Shown one piece after another: positions 19,692-31,308 of a stretch of DNA of 64,000 bases. Made by a program: the position numbers and the translations under genes. Source of the stretch: Paulinella micropora. Taxonomy: Eukaryota; Cercozoa; Imbricatea; Euglyphida; Paulinellidae. Below the pieces are notes generated by a model. That model worked only from the letters and a program-made list of their open reading frames with translations, ran no database searches and had not been told where the DNA came from. The stretch spans positions 62,001 to 126,000 of the forward strand of contig WBZZ01004130.1 in assembly GCA_019918135.1 (NCBI GenBank). The letters are read 5' to 3'. Numbering within the stretch: the stretch's first letter is position 1; the number at the start of each line of letters is the position of its first letter.

Positions 19692-20162
19692 TCGGTTGCT
19701 TAGCCCCTGCTTGGCAGAGGGAAGGGGTAACGCAGTGGAGGCCAAAGGACTGCTTTTTTGTGTGCAGGTGTGTGCTGAGAGGGGGGGGGAGTGTGTTAGC
19801 CCCGCGAACCTGCTTGCGGCCCTCCCACCCCCACCCCGGTGTGCCACGCCTCGTGCGGCCCCCTCTCCCCCTCTCCCCAAAGAGAGAAAAGGGGGGGGGC
19901 CGCGCAAAATGTCACACCCCCCGCCGATTAACAAACAAAAAACACATCCCCCCCCGCCCAAAAGAGAGAAAAAGGGGGGGGGGCCGCGCAAAAAATGTCA
20001 CATCTGTGCGCACTTGCCTCCTCGCTGATTCAGGGCGAGGGGGAGGGGGGGGGAAATCATTTGCAACCTTTTTTTAATATTCTGTACAATTTTTTACAAC
20101 TAGAATTGGCGGACTGGACTGTAAAAAAACCAGTTGTTCCGTTTTAAAAAAAAGGGGGGGGG
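19692..20162. other. Intergenic spacer with G-tract motifs
   Basis: No gene seen. Two copies of a G-run followed by CCGCGCA and TGTCAC (19891-19915 and 19974-20001), separated by AAAGAGAGAAAA blocks, then further G and T runs. Copy B equivalents are at about 29805-29915. Confidence 0.6.
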
Positions 20163-20216
20163 CTGGGAGAACGCATCTGGCTTGACAAAGGATCGAGTGC
20201 TGAGCGATTTCTTTTT

Positions 20217-21134
20217 GTGTGGCAGCAACTGCTGCCAATATACGAGGATTTTCGCAGAACTTACTCAAACCTGAATGAGCGCTACGCAGCACAAGGACAA
20301 GAAACAGAAAATAAACGAGGCCAACAGCCCAGACACGACAACAACGCCTTTGGATTACCACTGGACCTTTGGCCAGAAGTCCTGGCCCTTCTAGAGCTAC
20401 AAGACATCCTCGTGTTTGCCAGTGTCTCCCAAAGTATCTACGCACATTTCACCCAAAATAGCCTGATCTGGCACAAGCTAGATTTTACGCAAGGATTTAA
20501 GGATTGGCAAAGCCCGTACCAGCCAGCGAAAGATATCTTTCTGCGTTGGGGTAAGGTCTGGAGCAAAGCAAAAGTTAGGTTCGGCTTTCTCCACCTGTAC
20601 GGGTTCAAACGCCTTGGACTCGTCAGAGGTATGCGTTTCAAGGAGCTAGACCTCAGGTTATCTGGGAGAATAATTGATCAAGTGTTCGCGACGCGGAATA
20701 ATCAAGAGAGGTTAAACAAGTTACAAATCCTGGGCAGCCTGTGCGTTGGCAGAATTCTTATTACTGAAAGCGCCCTACAACTTGAATACTGGCCCCGAGG
20801 TATTTCAGAGTTAGGACTGCATGTCCTGAATGACCTGGCCAGGTTCAATACGGATAAGCTACAATTACCTCCACTGCCAACGCTGCGTTTAGTTTGGGTG
20901 GCAATATTTGATACCGACGGACTTGTCCTGGATCACCTGATTGAACAGCTCCTAACCCTGCCGCTAGAACTGGAAAAGCTGTCGCTGTATTTTACAGACA
21001 TAAGCCCCGTGCAGATACAAAGGCTCTTTACCCGCTACCGCCACCTTCGGTTGGAATTAGGGTTTCCTCGAGATCACCGTGCCTATCCAAACCCGGCGGC
21101 AAACGCTGGTTTCATGGGAGGCGCCGCGCTCTAA
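20217..21134 (+). CDS. F-box protein (copy A)
   Basis: 305 codons to TAA 21132-21134. The F-box lies at about residues 43-85 (FGLPLDLWPEVLALLELQDI, then LVFASVSQSIYAHF, then LIWHKL), followed by an irregular leucine-rich region (FKELDLRLSG; ISELGLHVLNDLARF; LRLVWVAIF; LEKLSLYFTDI) of the kind that presents substrates. Cellular F-box proteins bind Skp1 in SCF ubiquitin ligases, and viral ones redirect these. The frame is open upstream of 20217 to about 20160 with no ATG. GTG at 20217 is only the first possible non-ATG start, so the true 5' end is unknown or displaced by an indel in the upstream G run. Duplicated at 30130-31047. Confidence 0.8.
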   Translation: MWQQLLPIYEDFRRTYSNLNERYAAQGQETENKRGQQPRHDNNAFGLPLDLWPEVLALLELQDILVFASVSQSIYAHFTQNSLIWHKLDFTQGFKDWQSPYQPAKDIFLRWGKVWSKAKVRFGFLHLYGFKRLGLVRGMRFKELDLRLSGRIIDQVFATRNNQERLNKLQILGSLCVGRILITESALQLEYWPRGISELGLHVLNDLARFNTDKLQLPPLPTLRLVWVAIFDTDGLVLDHLIEQLLTLPLELEKLSLYFTDISPVQIQRLFTRYRHLRLELGFPRDHRAYPNPAANAGFMGGAAL

Positions 21135-21394
21135 GTTTTCAGGGAAGGCAGAAGGGGGGGGGGGGGGCCGGCCCCTTGCCCCCGACCCCCCAAAAAAGAA
21201 ATGTTTGTACAACCCAAAAAATGTCCCTTTTTTTTTACTAAAGAAATCATCAAATGACCAAAAAAAAAAACTTTGAAATTTGTCGCTACCCTTCGCCGGA
21301 TTCTGAAAGGAAAAAAGATAACTACTAGTATATCTTCTTTTAATAACTAGATGATGATGCCGGCCCCTCCCCCTTCACTTTTGCTTTATTTTTT

Positions 21395-22193
21395 TCAGGC
21401 GGGCAGCCACACACTGCGGCACCGGCGGCCCCCCGCGCAAATTCGCACCAGCGAGGGCGAGCCGAGGCAGCCGGCCGTGTCCACTGTGTTCCGGCGGCCG
21501 GTCGTGACGGTCGTGGCGGGCGGCAGCCTGCGCAGCCCCAGCCGCCGCAGCTGCAACACAGCGGGCGCCGTCGCGTCGAGGTTGACGAACAGTTCGTCGG
21601 TGACGTCGAGGTTTGTGTGACGTAAACCAAATTCAGACGACTAGGTTCGCAGCTCCAGCCTGCCGACCGTAACGCTGCCACGGACAATCTCGCGCTCCCA
21701 GCCGGGTGGTAAGTGGATGACCAGGTGCGAGACCTGACATTTGTCCAGCGTCAACGGCGGGGAGCCGAGCGTGTATTGCAGCGACAAATGTAAGGGCGAC
21801 CAAGTTTCACTCAACCAGACGATTTGCGGGCAACACACCAGCGCGAGCGACGCCAGCCGCGACCCCAACGACAGCGGCCTGTTGGCAGTGCTGGCTAAAA
21901 CCGAGCAGTAGCCCAACAGCAACTGCTCGAGCACGAGCAAGTGCTGGAATTTGTGTAAGGACTGGCAGTACAGCGCGCACAGCGAGCCGACCGCCACGCC
22001 CGCGGTCCACCAGCTTGAGCGACGCCAGCAGGCCCGACGAAGACCGCACCCGCAGCCCGCTGACGTACGGGGCCCGCTCCAGCGCCAGTTCCACCCCCTG
22101 CGTGTTGTGGGACCAGACGCACAGCGTGGTGCCCAGGCTCCAGTGGCAGCCGACAACTGCCAGCCAGCGCACGGGCGCCGCGAGCTCGACCCA
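21395..22193 (-). pseudogene. F-box/LRR gene, 5'-truncated by the duplication junction (copy A)
   Basis: The last half of the gene that is complete at 31309-32886. It is cut at 22193, where copia sequence follows directly, so it lacks F-box and start. It has the same internal TAG (21641-21643) and the same frame change as the full copy. Confidence 0.85.
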
Positions 22194-22194
22194 A

Positions 22195-25100
22195 ACCTCT
22201 GCAAAGGGGCGTGACCATTCGTATGGCTAGTGTCGCTTTATGTGTGTCCTCCCAAAATGTGTTAGGCAGGCCTGCATCTAACTGTGCTGCTAGTGCGCGT
22301 GTGTCGTCTGTCCTATTCATTCTTTCAGCAAAGGGGTTCATGTTAGGCTCGTTACGTGTGGTGGTTTTGAGGATGATGCCGTGTTTGTCTGTATAGTCTT
22401 TTAGTACTTTAGAGACAAACTCGCCATCTGCTCTTATCTGCTTTAGTTTGTTGCCTGACTGTCGTTCAAAGAAAGCAAATATGCGTGTTAAATGTGGCAT
22501 GTAAAGCTTAGCTTCGCGGGTAGGTGTGTAGAGGTCACAAGCAAACTTAGAGCGAGAACATGTCACTCCCCCTCTGTAGTAGTTACCGTATCTTGACATT
22601 ACGGGGAATGGGCCGCTGAAATCTATGTTGAGTGCTTCACCTTGCTTATATTCTAGGTCTAGATAGTTACCTCTGTACATAGGGGGTTTGTTAGGTTTGC
22701 CCCTATTGCATCCATGACATGCACGTACCAGACGCATCCAATCTTTGCCAGCGATGCGTCTGCCTACGCTCTTTGCAAACTCGTTCATTATGAGTGGGTT
22801 TGCATGCATCAGAGCTCTGTGTAGGATCATTGGATCGTACGGTACATGTGATGGGAGAGGATTGACTGACCATAATGCAAGGTCTGGTAGGTTGTCGATG
22901 GTTGCAGCCAGTGACAGTTGTTCTCTCTGCTTGTACCTGTATGGTATATATCTTTGATGAGGGTCAAGTGGTGTCATTCCTGGCTTATCTAACTCGTATA
23001 GCAAGTGTGAATTGAGCCTCCCCCTTGCTAGTATGTTCTTCTTGTCAAGTGTTATGGGCTTGTCATAGATGAATACTTGACCATTTTGATGGATGATTGT
23101 TTTGTGCATGTCATGGTCAAGGCGTGGGGTGGGAACAAGGTTGAATGGTAATGACGGTGATATGAGTGAGTTGGGAAATGACTGTTTAACCGATTGACCA
23201 TAACCATTGAGCCACGTCGGAGTGGCAGTAGCCCGCGTCCTCACCGGAAGCGGCTTACCAGATATGTTATTGAGGAAAGCCGGTTTCTCTTCGCGGATAG
23301 ACTTGGGGTCGATAGGCGCCTTCTCATGGAATAGCCATCGGTTGCATGCGCTGTCGACCACGTCAGGGGGATTGCCGTCGGCCATTAGCACATAGTTGAC
23401 CATAGGGCGCTTGAGCTGCTCTGTCCGTTCTAAGTCCATTGTCTCCTGCATCCATCTGTTGTATTCGTCCATGTTCTTGAACTCCAAATATTCCAGCTCT
23501 GGATGCCTGTTGACGTAGTATTGCCACTCGCGTACGTTGGCGAAGTCCAGGGTGGGTGGGTAGAGATAGTTTTCATGTTCAGGGTCGTCGAGCTCCGGGT
23601 CGTCGATGTCGTCAGTTGCATCTTCGTCAGGGATGGTTGCTACGTCTGTGGTATCTTCTTTCGGGTCCCTTATTGCTTCTAATTCGTCAAATACGTCTGC
23701 CATTAACACGAATTCGAATGTGTGTGTGAGTAGTCATGACGTCGTAGGCGTTCGCGTAGTTCTTCAGCTTCCACACGTCCGGCAGGTGGGTAATAGTTGA
23801 GCGGTGGTCTCACGTTGTCGTTGAACAGTGGTTCTATTTCAGGTGTGTATGGTGCTGGAGGCGGTGAACGCTTCACATCGGACGGCGTGTCGGGTATGTT
23901 GAGTATGCGTTTCAGTTGCTTCTCCAGTTGTTCCCGCCATCTTTCGCCTGCTGCACCTACACCGTAGGGTTCGTGCTGTTCTTGTCCGGTCTCATCTGTT
24001 CCGCTTGGAGGTGGTGGTAGCATAGTCCATGGTGGGTCCGTCTCGTTGATTGTATACGCTTCGTCGAAGTTGGGTATGTCCGGCGTGGTAGCGGCGAGCG
24101 CAGCTAAGTTCGCATTCGGTGTCGAAGAGGTCACCTCGTAGTCTTCTTCGTTTTCCGTGAAGTTAAGGTGGGCGTGTGATTGTGCCATTGTGGCCGTCCT
24201 GGGGTCCACACGTCTCCCCCTCGTCGTAAATTCATCTAGGCTCATCGCCATATCTACCATTGTGGGTGTGTCTATGAACAGTGGTGCGTGTGGTCCACCT
24301 TCACGGTAACGTAACAAATGTTGAAATGCGAGGTCGCCTAGCTCGGGCTGGTCCGTTGGTATGCAGAGTAGATCGTAATACTATCTCGTTCCCCTTTCTC
24401 GAAGTCGGTTGATGAGTGGATGCCGCTTGGCCATGTTGCAGAACTCTTTGTGTGCCGGCCAATCGGTCCTCTGATGATCGGTGTTGCAGTAGTAGACGAG
24501 TTGACATCCGCTGCAACGCTTCAGTTTCCCTTCTTGGTTGCCGCAGTAGGTGCAATCCCATCTAATGCTGCCGCGTCTGGTTTCGCGTATAGTCTTGCAG
24601 TCGACGCAGTCTGGTTTGGTTAGTGCCCAGTTCTCCGGGAGTAGTCGGAAGTCCTTCACGATGCTCCAGTAGGCCAGCTCATCGGTGGTAGGGTGACGAA
24701 AGCAATGATGTGCATCTGTCCAAGCGAAGGTGTATCGTCGTTCTGTTGGCTGTGAAACTCCAGGTACACGTCTGTATTGCACTGGTTGGCCGTAGGGTAA
24801 TGCTTCGATGGCTTGTATGCGACTTATTGCGTCCTTGTTGTCCGTAGATGCATTCGCTGAGGTCGTCGTCGGGGCCAACGGGGTAAAGCACTCGGTCTGC
24901 AGGTTCGGTGGGATAGGTACCGTGAAACTTGAAATGGGCGATTCCTCATTGTATGCCATTGACGGGGTAGGCGGTGTCTCGCTCATCGAGGTGTCCTCTG
25001 CGCTGGTTGAACTCAACTGTCGCTGTCGATGTTCTCCGATGGGCGTTGAGGTAGGTTGCTCTTCTTGACGGTCTTGCTCTGATGTCGTCCTGTCCTCCGG

Positions 25101-27032
25101 TGCAGGTGAGCTCATGAAGCTCTGTGTTGGCACGCGCGGGGATTGTGTAGTTGTTTCCGGCGGTTGTTGCGGTGAACTACCTGGTTCACGTCGTGCTCGT
25201 CTCGGGCATCTTGTCCGCAGTACGATGTGCTCAATACCTGTTGAGCCGGGCGCGTCTTGAACTAGCAGCGATGGTAACATCCACGGATCCGTTCTTGGAA
25301 GGAAATAGTTGAGGGGTGTTCCAAGGGTGCACCAAGGTCGCGGCCAATGGGCAGGTGGGACAGGGAATCCTTGTGGGATCGCTCGAAATGCGTCCCGCAT
25401 GCGCGTCCATTGAACGTAGGCACGTCTGTAGTCGTTCTCGTCCATGCGTTGTGTGATTGTCAGCGAGCTCCATGGGATGTCTGGGCGTCTCGTCGGGTCT
25501 TCCACGTAATCAGGGTGCGGTGCGGGCGATGCTTCAGTGGGGGTGGGAGGGTTATAGGTATCAGAAGTGGGTGTTAGAGGAGACAGTTGGATAGGTCCTG
25601 CTCTATTTCTGTACCTACTTCCCCTTTGTACGTAGGCTACTTCTTCTTGCGATGGTTCGTCCTCCTCTGGTCCGGGTCGTTCGTCGTCGGAGTCGGCGGA
25701 ATGCATCAGCCATGTCTCGGGTGGGTCGCCTGTTGGATCATCGACGTCGTCCGTGGCTTCCACTTCGGTTGTCGCGTTGGCTTGTCCGCTCGATCGTTGA
25801 ATCCGTCTTGTGTTGGTCTGTTTAGGTTGGCCTACACGACCTCGTTGATTCGGTCCTCCCCCTCGACCACCGCGACGTGTGTTCGAGTTTGGCTGCGTGG
25901 GTCGTCTGCGGACTGGGCATTCAGCCCCAGAGTGTTTCGGTCGGCCCTTGCAGACTCGTTTCATGCAGGTGGATCGACACTGGGCCGCAATGTGTCCTCG
26001 TCGGTTGCAGTTGAGACATCGGATGTCTTTGTTGATAGCAACGGGTGTGGCCGAAGTGAACAGGGCTGTCGAGGACCTAGAGGAGGCAGCAGAGAGTTGG
26101 TTAGCATGGTATGCTTGTAAGATGAGTGAACATATCTCATTATAACGTGGTTTGTCAGCATCAGCACGAGACCAATACATAGTTCCCCCTACATCCCCCA
26201 TAGATAGAGAGGCGCACTCCTTAAGTTTAAAGAGCAAGAATACGACTCTGAATTCATCAGGTAGAGGCACTCCTCTTGACTGTAGGCGCTCGAAGCGTTG
26301 GGTCAAGAGCTCCATCCATGTTGGTAGGCCATTGCTTGACTTCAGCTTTGTCTCGAACAGCTGCATTAGTAGGCGAGCGATGGAAACCGATCCTTTGCTG
26401 CCGAATCGCTCGCAGATCGCTGTCCAGATCACCGCTGGGTTGGTTCCTGCTCGTTGGACGGTCAGTAGAGCTGTCGACTCTTGGCATGCTTCCACAAGGA
26501 AGCAGCGGACATGGATCTGTGCTTTGATGTAGTCTGCTTGGCTGAAAAGTGTATTCAGGTCAGTTGGTACGTTGATAGTAGGCAAGAGGGCGGGTGCTTG
26601 GCTACCTGAGGACGGGTTGGTCGAGGATGGGCTGCTTGAGGACGAGCTGGTCAGTGATGACGAGCTGCTCGATGATGAGTCGCCACGTCTCGATCCGTAT
26701 GCTTCATCGTCTTCGTCGTCATCGCTCCTCCTTCTCGACTGTCTTGCTGTCGAGGTGTCTTGCTGTCGTGCTGACAGTCCAGATCCAGTAATGTTGTTAG
26801 GGGCGGGGTGGGTGGGTCTTAGTCCAGTAGTTCTGGTACTTGCGTAGATTGCAGCAATCTCTTGTACCGAGTAGGGCGATTCTTGGTCTTCCAGAAGTAG
26901 TATGTAGCGTGCGTCCACGCCCAATAAAAAAGCGAAAAATTGGAATTTCCAAAGGTCAGATTCATCGATGGGTCTTTTCGGGAATTTCGGTAGCTTGAGT
27001 TGGTAACGGGGCGCATCCAAGGCTCCATAACC
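22195..27032 (-). pseudogene. Truncated copia gag-pol (copy B)
   Basis: Copy of the 5' part of the copia element, from Gag to the middle of integrase, cut at the junction 22194/22195. The gag frame (27053 to 24381) is better than in copy A: the CCHC knuckle is intact, followed by the MYND finger. It then stops at a TAG created by a 6-base insertion near 24376, and a 2-base TG insertion near 23722 breaks the next segment. Frames 24317-23703 and 23709 leftward carry the linker, protease-like and integrase parts. With no reverse transcriptase and only one LTR it cannot move by itself. Confidence 0.92.
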
Positions 27033-27428
27033 AGTAAGTACACTAGTAGACATTAGTCTCCGGATACTTGAATAATCGTTTGCGCTGAGGCACTTTGATC
27101 AAAGGTTGAAGGAACAATAATGAATTTAATCAATGGTTAGAAACCAATGACTGAAACTCAATCTAATTTACCATAAATTTATAGTGAAATAAATACCACA
27201 AATTTACATACTGATCTTGTGGTCAGAAATTCAAGCGATGATTCAGTATGGGCCAATCTATACTAACTGGCAACTAATTGTGAATAACGGTAATATCAAC
27301 GTAACGAATAATAATTATGATACGAAATATGAAAATGGTAATGAATATGATCCGGTCAAATATAAATGTTATGTCGTGAAATTGACCATAAAAGGTAACA
27401 ATATATTTAGTAAATATTATTGCTTACT
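27033..27428 (-). repeat. Copia 5' LTR (copy B)
   Basis: 396-bp copy of 17123-17518, followed by GAGCG (27429-27433). Identical to the copy A 5' LTR as far as I compared. Confidence 0.95.
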
Positions 27429-27433
27429 GAGCG

Positions 27434-27558
27434 CCATCAACAGCGCCCTAACCAAAGTGCAAAAATATGTCGGACAACGAGGGCCCGTGCTGGACGTCAC
27501 GCTGCTGCATTATCAGAAATTAGACGAGTTCTACGTTCAACGAATTCCTGCTACATGA
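27434..27558 (+). pseudogene. Macrodomain-like C-terminal tail (copy B)
   Basis: Duplicate of 17524-17648 with no N-terminal part anywhere near it. It is a passenger of the tandem duplication. Confidence 0.85.
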
Positions 27559-28609
27559 TTGGCGCAGCGATTTTTTTGTAATTAATTTTTTTTTGGAATC
27601 TTGTTTACACAAAAAAAAAACGGCCAACCCTCAAGTATGGTTTCTGATATTTAGTTTTGCAACAACTACAGATATTGGCTGACATAAGAAGAAAAGAATA
27701 GTCCCAAATTTTGACGCCCACTTGTGCTGGCCCCTCGCACTCTCCCATTCTCTTTGTTTATCTGCGGTTCTATCTTCAGGCCGGTACGAGGCTGGCGAGC
27801 GGAGTGCCCTTAAATTTGATCCGAGTGATCGTCACAGAGTTAGCTAATTGCCAAAGTGACGAAATTCTTTTTTTTTATGCTGTCCGGAATCCGGTCAACT
27901 TCTCGACAGATCTTTTTGCCGCAAATGAGGGCAGACTTTCGCGAAACATTTCTTTCGCGAAACATTTCTTTTGCCGTACATTTCGGTAGACTTTCGCGAA
28001 ACCTCTCTTTCGCCGCAAATTTCGGACAGCGACTGAATTTGTATTTTTTTAAAGCAAAGGACAATTTCCCTGCTAAATTTAATAGCAAAAATTTCGGGAA
28101 AGAATGGCGGGAGGGGAAAAAAACTTAGACAATTTAATTTTTCCCTCCCACCAATCTTTCCCCAAAAAAAGATGGTTCAAAATTTTCCATTTCTGAAATG
28201 TCCTTTTGCTAAAAAACTTTTTAGCTAAGACCCGCAAACTACGAAGAATTTTTTCGTTTTCGCCTTCTGCCGCAGGTGTCGTTTTCACCTGAAATGTGCG
28301 GTCACAGGATTCTGGAATTTTGCTCGCATTTTTGCGTCAGCGAATTTGACGCGCCTGCACCTGCCACCGCAAAAGTCCGTTGTCAGGATTGTGGGTTTTT
28401 AGGGGACATTGGGGAAATCTCCAGCCGCACCGGACACCAGGAAAAATCAGGTGACTCCAAAAAAATTTACTTCAAATTATTAAGTGTTTACAGGAAAAAA
28501 AATCCCCTCCCGCCAATGTTCGCCCGCCCTCCCCCCGGCATTTAAGGAAGGGGGGGGGCACCGGACACCCCGACAATTCGGCGAGTACTAGTTGCGGTCG
28601 AAATCTCTC
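27559..28609. other. Intergenic spacer (copy B)
   Basis: Duplicate of 17649-18696 with the same three TTTCGCGAAA palindromes (about 27938-28002). No gene seen. Differs from copy A mainly by single-base indels in A and T runs. Confidence 0.6.
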
Positions 28610-29604
28610 CTAGTGATTTAATTCCTCTAGGCCAACAGGCATCGACGACGAGTTACTCACGACCTCCTCCCGGGGCTTCTCACACGCATAGAACTTAGCC
28701 GCCACTACGTAAGCTCGGAGCTTTTCCCGGAGCGTGCCTACTTGTGAGTGGAGTTGCGGCGATGACGCGCCCCGCAATAATGCAGCGGCCTCCGCGTTCA
28801 CCAAGGCCTCGATCTTCTGCCCCAGCACCAGCAAGGCCTGCAGCGGCTGGTCGCCGCTCTCGACATTTAGAAGCACCAACGCTGCCTCCAACGAGTCGTG
28901 TCCCATCCACGTGACCTGTCGTGCCTCGGCTAGTGAAAGGTACCAGGGGCTCTTCTTCTTTTTCCACCACTCCGAAAAAGCCAACGTGCGGCTACGCCCT
29001 GGTACCAAGACCCTAAGCGTGTCGTTTCTAGTGTGCTCGAGGAAATCCCAAAGATCTTGCAGCGGCTCGGTCAGAGCCAAGAGAAATGTTTCTGGTAGGC
29101 CCAGATACTGCAGGCAACGCAGCCTATCCGCCCACGCAGCTTTCGGGGCCAAAGGAGTCGCCACCTTCTTCAATAACAGCCGGGGCAAGTCCGCCAAGTA
29201 TGGGGGGATGCGGACGGTGTCTTTGGTCAGGACCTGCCCCGCCCTGGCTGCATACTCCATGCTAGACTAGTAGCAAGCCAACGTCGCAGGCCCCGCACCA
29301 GGTTACGCTCGTAGTGGCGGACTTCTTCCTCGACCACTCGATTCAGCCCTTGCAGCTGGGTCTGGCTCAAGTCGAGGCTTTCGTTCGGTCCAAGCCCTTG
29401 CACCGCAACGGTCAAGAAGTTGGTGGCGGGGAGACGGGCTAACAGCTCTTGGGGGCAAGACCACGTGTAATTCGCGCCATCCGAGATGGAAATGGCAGTA
29501 GCTGGACTCTGCGGGGTCGACTGCGTCAATGCGGGGGGCACTGTCGCGTGCGGGTCGGTTCGTTGGCGCTTGGTGGCAGGCGGTAGTGGCGCTTGTTCTG
29601 ACAT
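28610..29604 (-). CDS. Hypothetical protein in two overlapping frames (copy B)
   Basis: Duplicate of 18697-19691: ATG 29604 to 29227, then ATG 29260 to TAG 28610-28612. The overlap and frame relation are the same in both copies, so this break predates the duplication or is the natural state. A few residues differ between copies, for example EWWEKKESPGY in A and EWWKKKKSPWY in B. Confidence 0.55.
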
Positions 29605-30129
29605 TCGGTTGCTTAGCCCCTGCTTGGCAGAGGGAAGGGGTAACGCAGTGGAGGCCAAAGGACTGCTTTTTTGTGTGCAGGTGTGTGCTGAGAGGGGGGG
29701 GGGAGTGTGTTAGCCCCGCGAACCTGCTTGCGGCCCTCCCACCCCCACCCCGGTGTGCCACGCCTCGTGCGGCCCCCTCTCCCCCTCTCCCCAAAGAGAG
29801 AAAAGGGGGGGGCCGCGCAAAATGTCACACCCCCCGCCGATTAACAAACAAAAAACACATCCCCCCCCCCGCCCAAAAGAGAGAAAAAGGGGGGGGGCCG
29901 CGCAAAAAATGTCACATCTGTGCGCACTTGCCTCCTCGCTGATTCAGGGCGAGGGGGAGGGGGGGGGAAATCATTTGCAACCTTTTTTTAATATTCTGTA
30001 CAATTTTTTACAACTAGAATTGGCGGACTGGACTGTAAAAAAACCAGTTGTTCCGTTTTAAAAAAAAGGGGGGGGCTGGGAGAACGCATCTGGCTTGACA
30101 AAGGATCGAGTGCTGAGCGATTTCTTTTT
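29605..30129. other. Intergenic spacer with G-tract motifs (copy B)
   Basis: Duplicate of 19692-20216. G-run plus CCGCGC plus TGTCAC blocks at about 29805 and 29888. G and C runs differ in length by one or two from copy A. Confidence 0.6.
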
Positions 30130-31047
30130 GTGTGGCAGCAACTGCTGCCAATATACGAGGATTTTCGCAGAACTTACTCAAACCTGAATGAGCGCTACGC
30201 AGCACAAGGACAAGAAACAGAAAATAAACGAGGCCAACAGGCCAGACACGACAACAACGCCTTTGGATTACCACTGGACCTTTGGCCAGAAGTCCTGGCC
30301 CTTCTAGAGCTACAAGACATCCTCGTCTTTGCCAGTGTCTCCCAAAGTATCTACGCACATTTCACCCAAAATAGCCTGATCTGGCACAAGCTAGATTTTA
30401 CGCAAGGATTTAAGGATTGGCAAAGCCCGTACCAGCCAGCGAAAGATATCTTTCTGCGTTGGGGTAAGGTCTGGAGCAAAGCAAAAGTTAGGTTCGGCTT
30501 TCTCCACCTGTACGGGTTCAAACGCCTTGGACTCGTCAGAGGTATGCGTTTCAAGGAGCTAGACCTCAGGTTATCTGGGAGAATAATTGATCAAGTGTTC
30601 GCGACGCGGAATAATCAAGAGAGGTTAAACAAGTTACAAATCCTGGGCAGCCTGTGCGTTGGCAGAATTCTTATTACTGAAAGCGCCCTACAACTTGAAT
30701 ACTGGCCCCGAGGTATTTCAGAGTTAGGACTGCATGTCCTGAATGACCTGGCCAGGTTCAATACGGATAAGCTACAATTACCTCCACTGCCAACGCTGCG
30801 TTTAGTTTGGGTGGCAATATTTGATACCGACGGACTTGTCCTGGATCACCTGATTGAACAGCTCCTAACCCTGCCGCTAGAACTGGAAAAGCTGTCGCTG
30901 TATTTTACAGACATAAGCCCCGTGCAGATACAAAGGCTCTTTACCCGCTACCGCCACCTTCGGTTGGAATTAGGGTTTCCTCGAGATCACCGTGCCTATC
31001 CAAACCCGGCGGCAAACGCTGGTTTCATGGGAGGCGCCGCGCTCTAA
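30130..31047 (+). CDS. F-box protein (copy B)
   Basis: Duplicate of 20217-21134, also 305 codons and open. It differs by at least two substitutions, one giving Gln-Ala instead of Gln-Pro near residue 38 and one silent (CTC-GTG versus CTC-GTC). Both copies remain open. The start is uncertain for the same reason as in copy A. Confidence 0.8.
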   Translation: MWQQLLPIYEDFRRTYSNLNERYAAQGQETENKRGQQARHDNNAFGLPLDLWPEVLALLELQDILVFASVSQSIYAHFTQNSLIWHKLDFTQGFKDWQSPYQPAKDIFLRWGKVWSKAKVRFGFLHLYGFKRLGLVRGMRFKELDLRLSGRIIDQVFATRNNQERLNKLQILGSLCVGRILITESALQLEYWPRGISELGLHVLNDLARFNTDKLQLPPLPTLRLVWVAIFDTDGLVLDHLIEQLLTLPLELEKLSLYFTDISPVQIQRLFTRYRHLRLELGFPRDHRAYPNPAANAGFMGGAAL

Positions 31048-31308
31048 GTTTTCAGGGAAGGCAGAAGGGGGGGGGGGGGGGCCGGCCCCTTGCCCCCGAC
31101 CCCCCAAAAAAGAAATGTTTGTACAACCCAAAAAATGTCCCTTTTTTTTTACTAAAGAAATCATCAAATGACCAAAAAAAAAAACTTTGAAATTTGTCGC
31201 TACCCTTCGCCGGATTCTGAAAGGAAAAAAGATAACTACTAGTATATCTTCTTTTAATAACTAGATGATGATGCCGGCCCCTCCCCCTTCACTTTTGCTT
31301 TATTTTTT

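Larger units (their letters stand above)
12294..22193. repeat. Tandem duplication, unit A (9.9 kb)
   Basis: 12294-22193 is repeated as 22195-32107. The normal left flank (copia 3' half) runs into unit A and the normal right flank (5' part of an F-box gene) follows unit B, as expected for tandem duplication. The copies differ by scattered substitutions and small indels, several outside homopolymers, for example at 15112/25022 and in the F-box gene near 20329/30241. Confidence 0.95.
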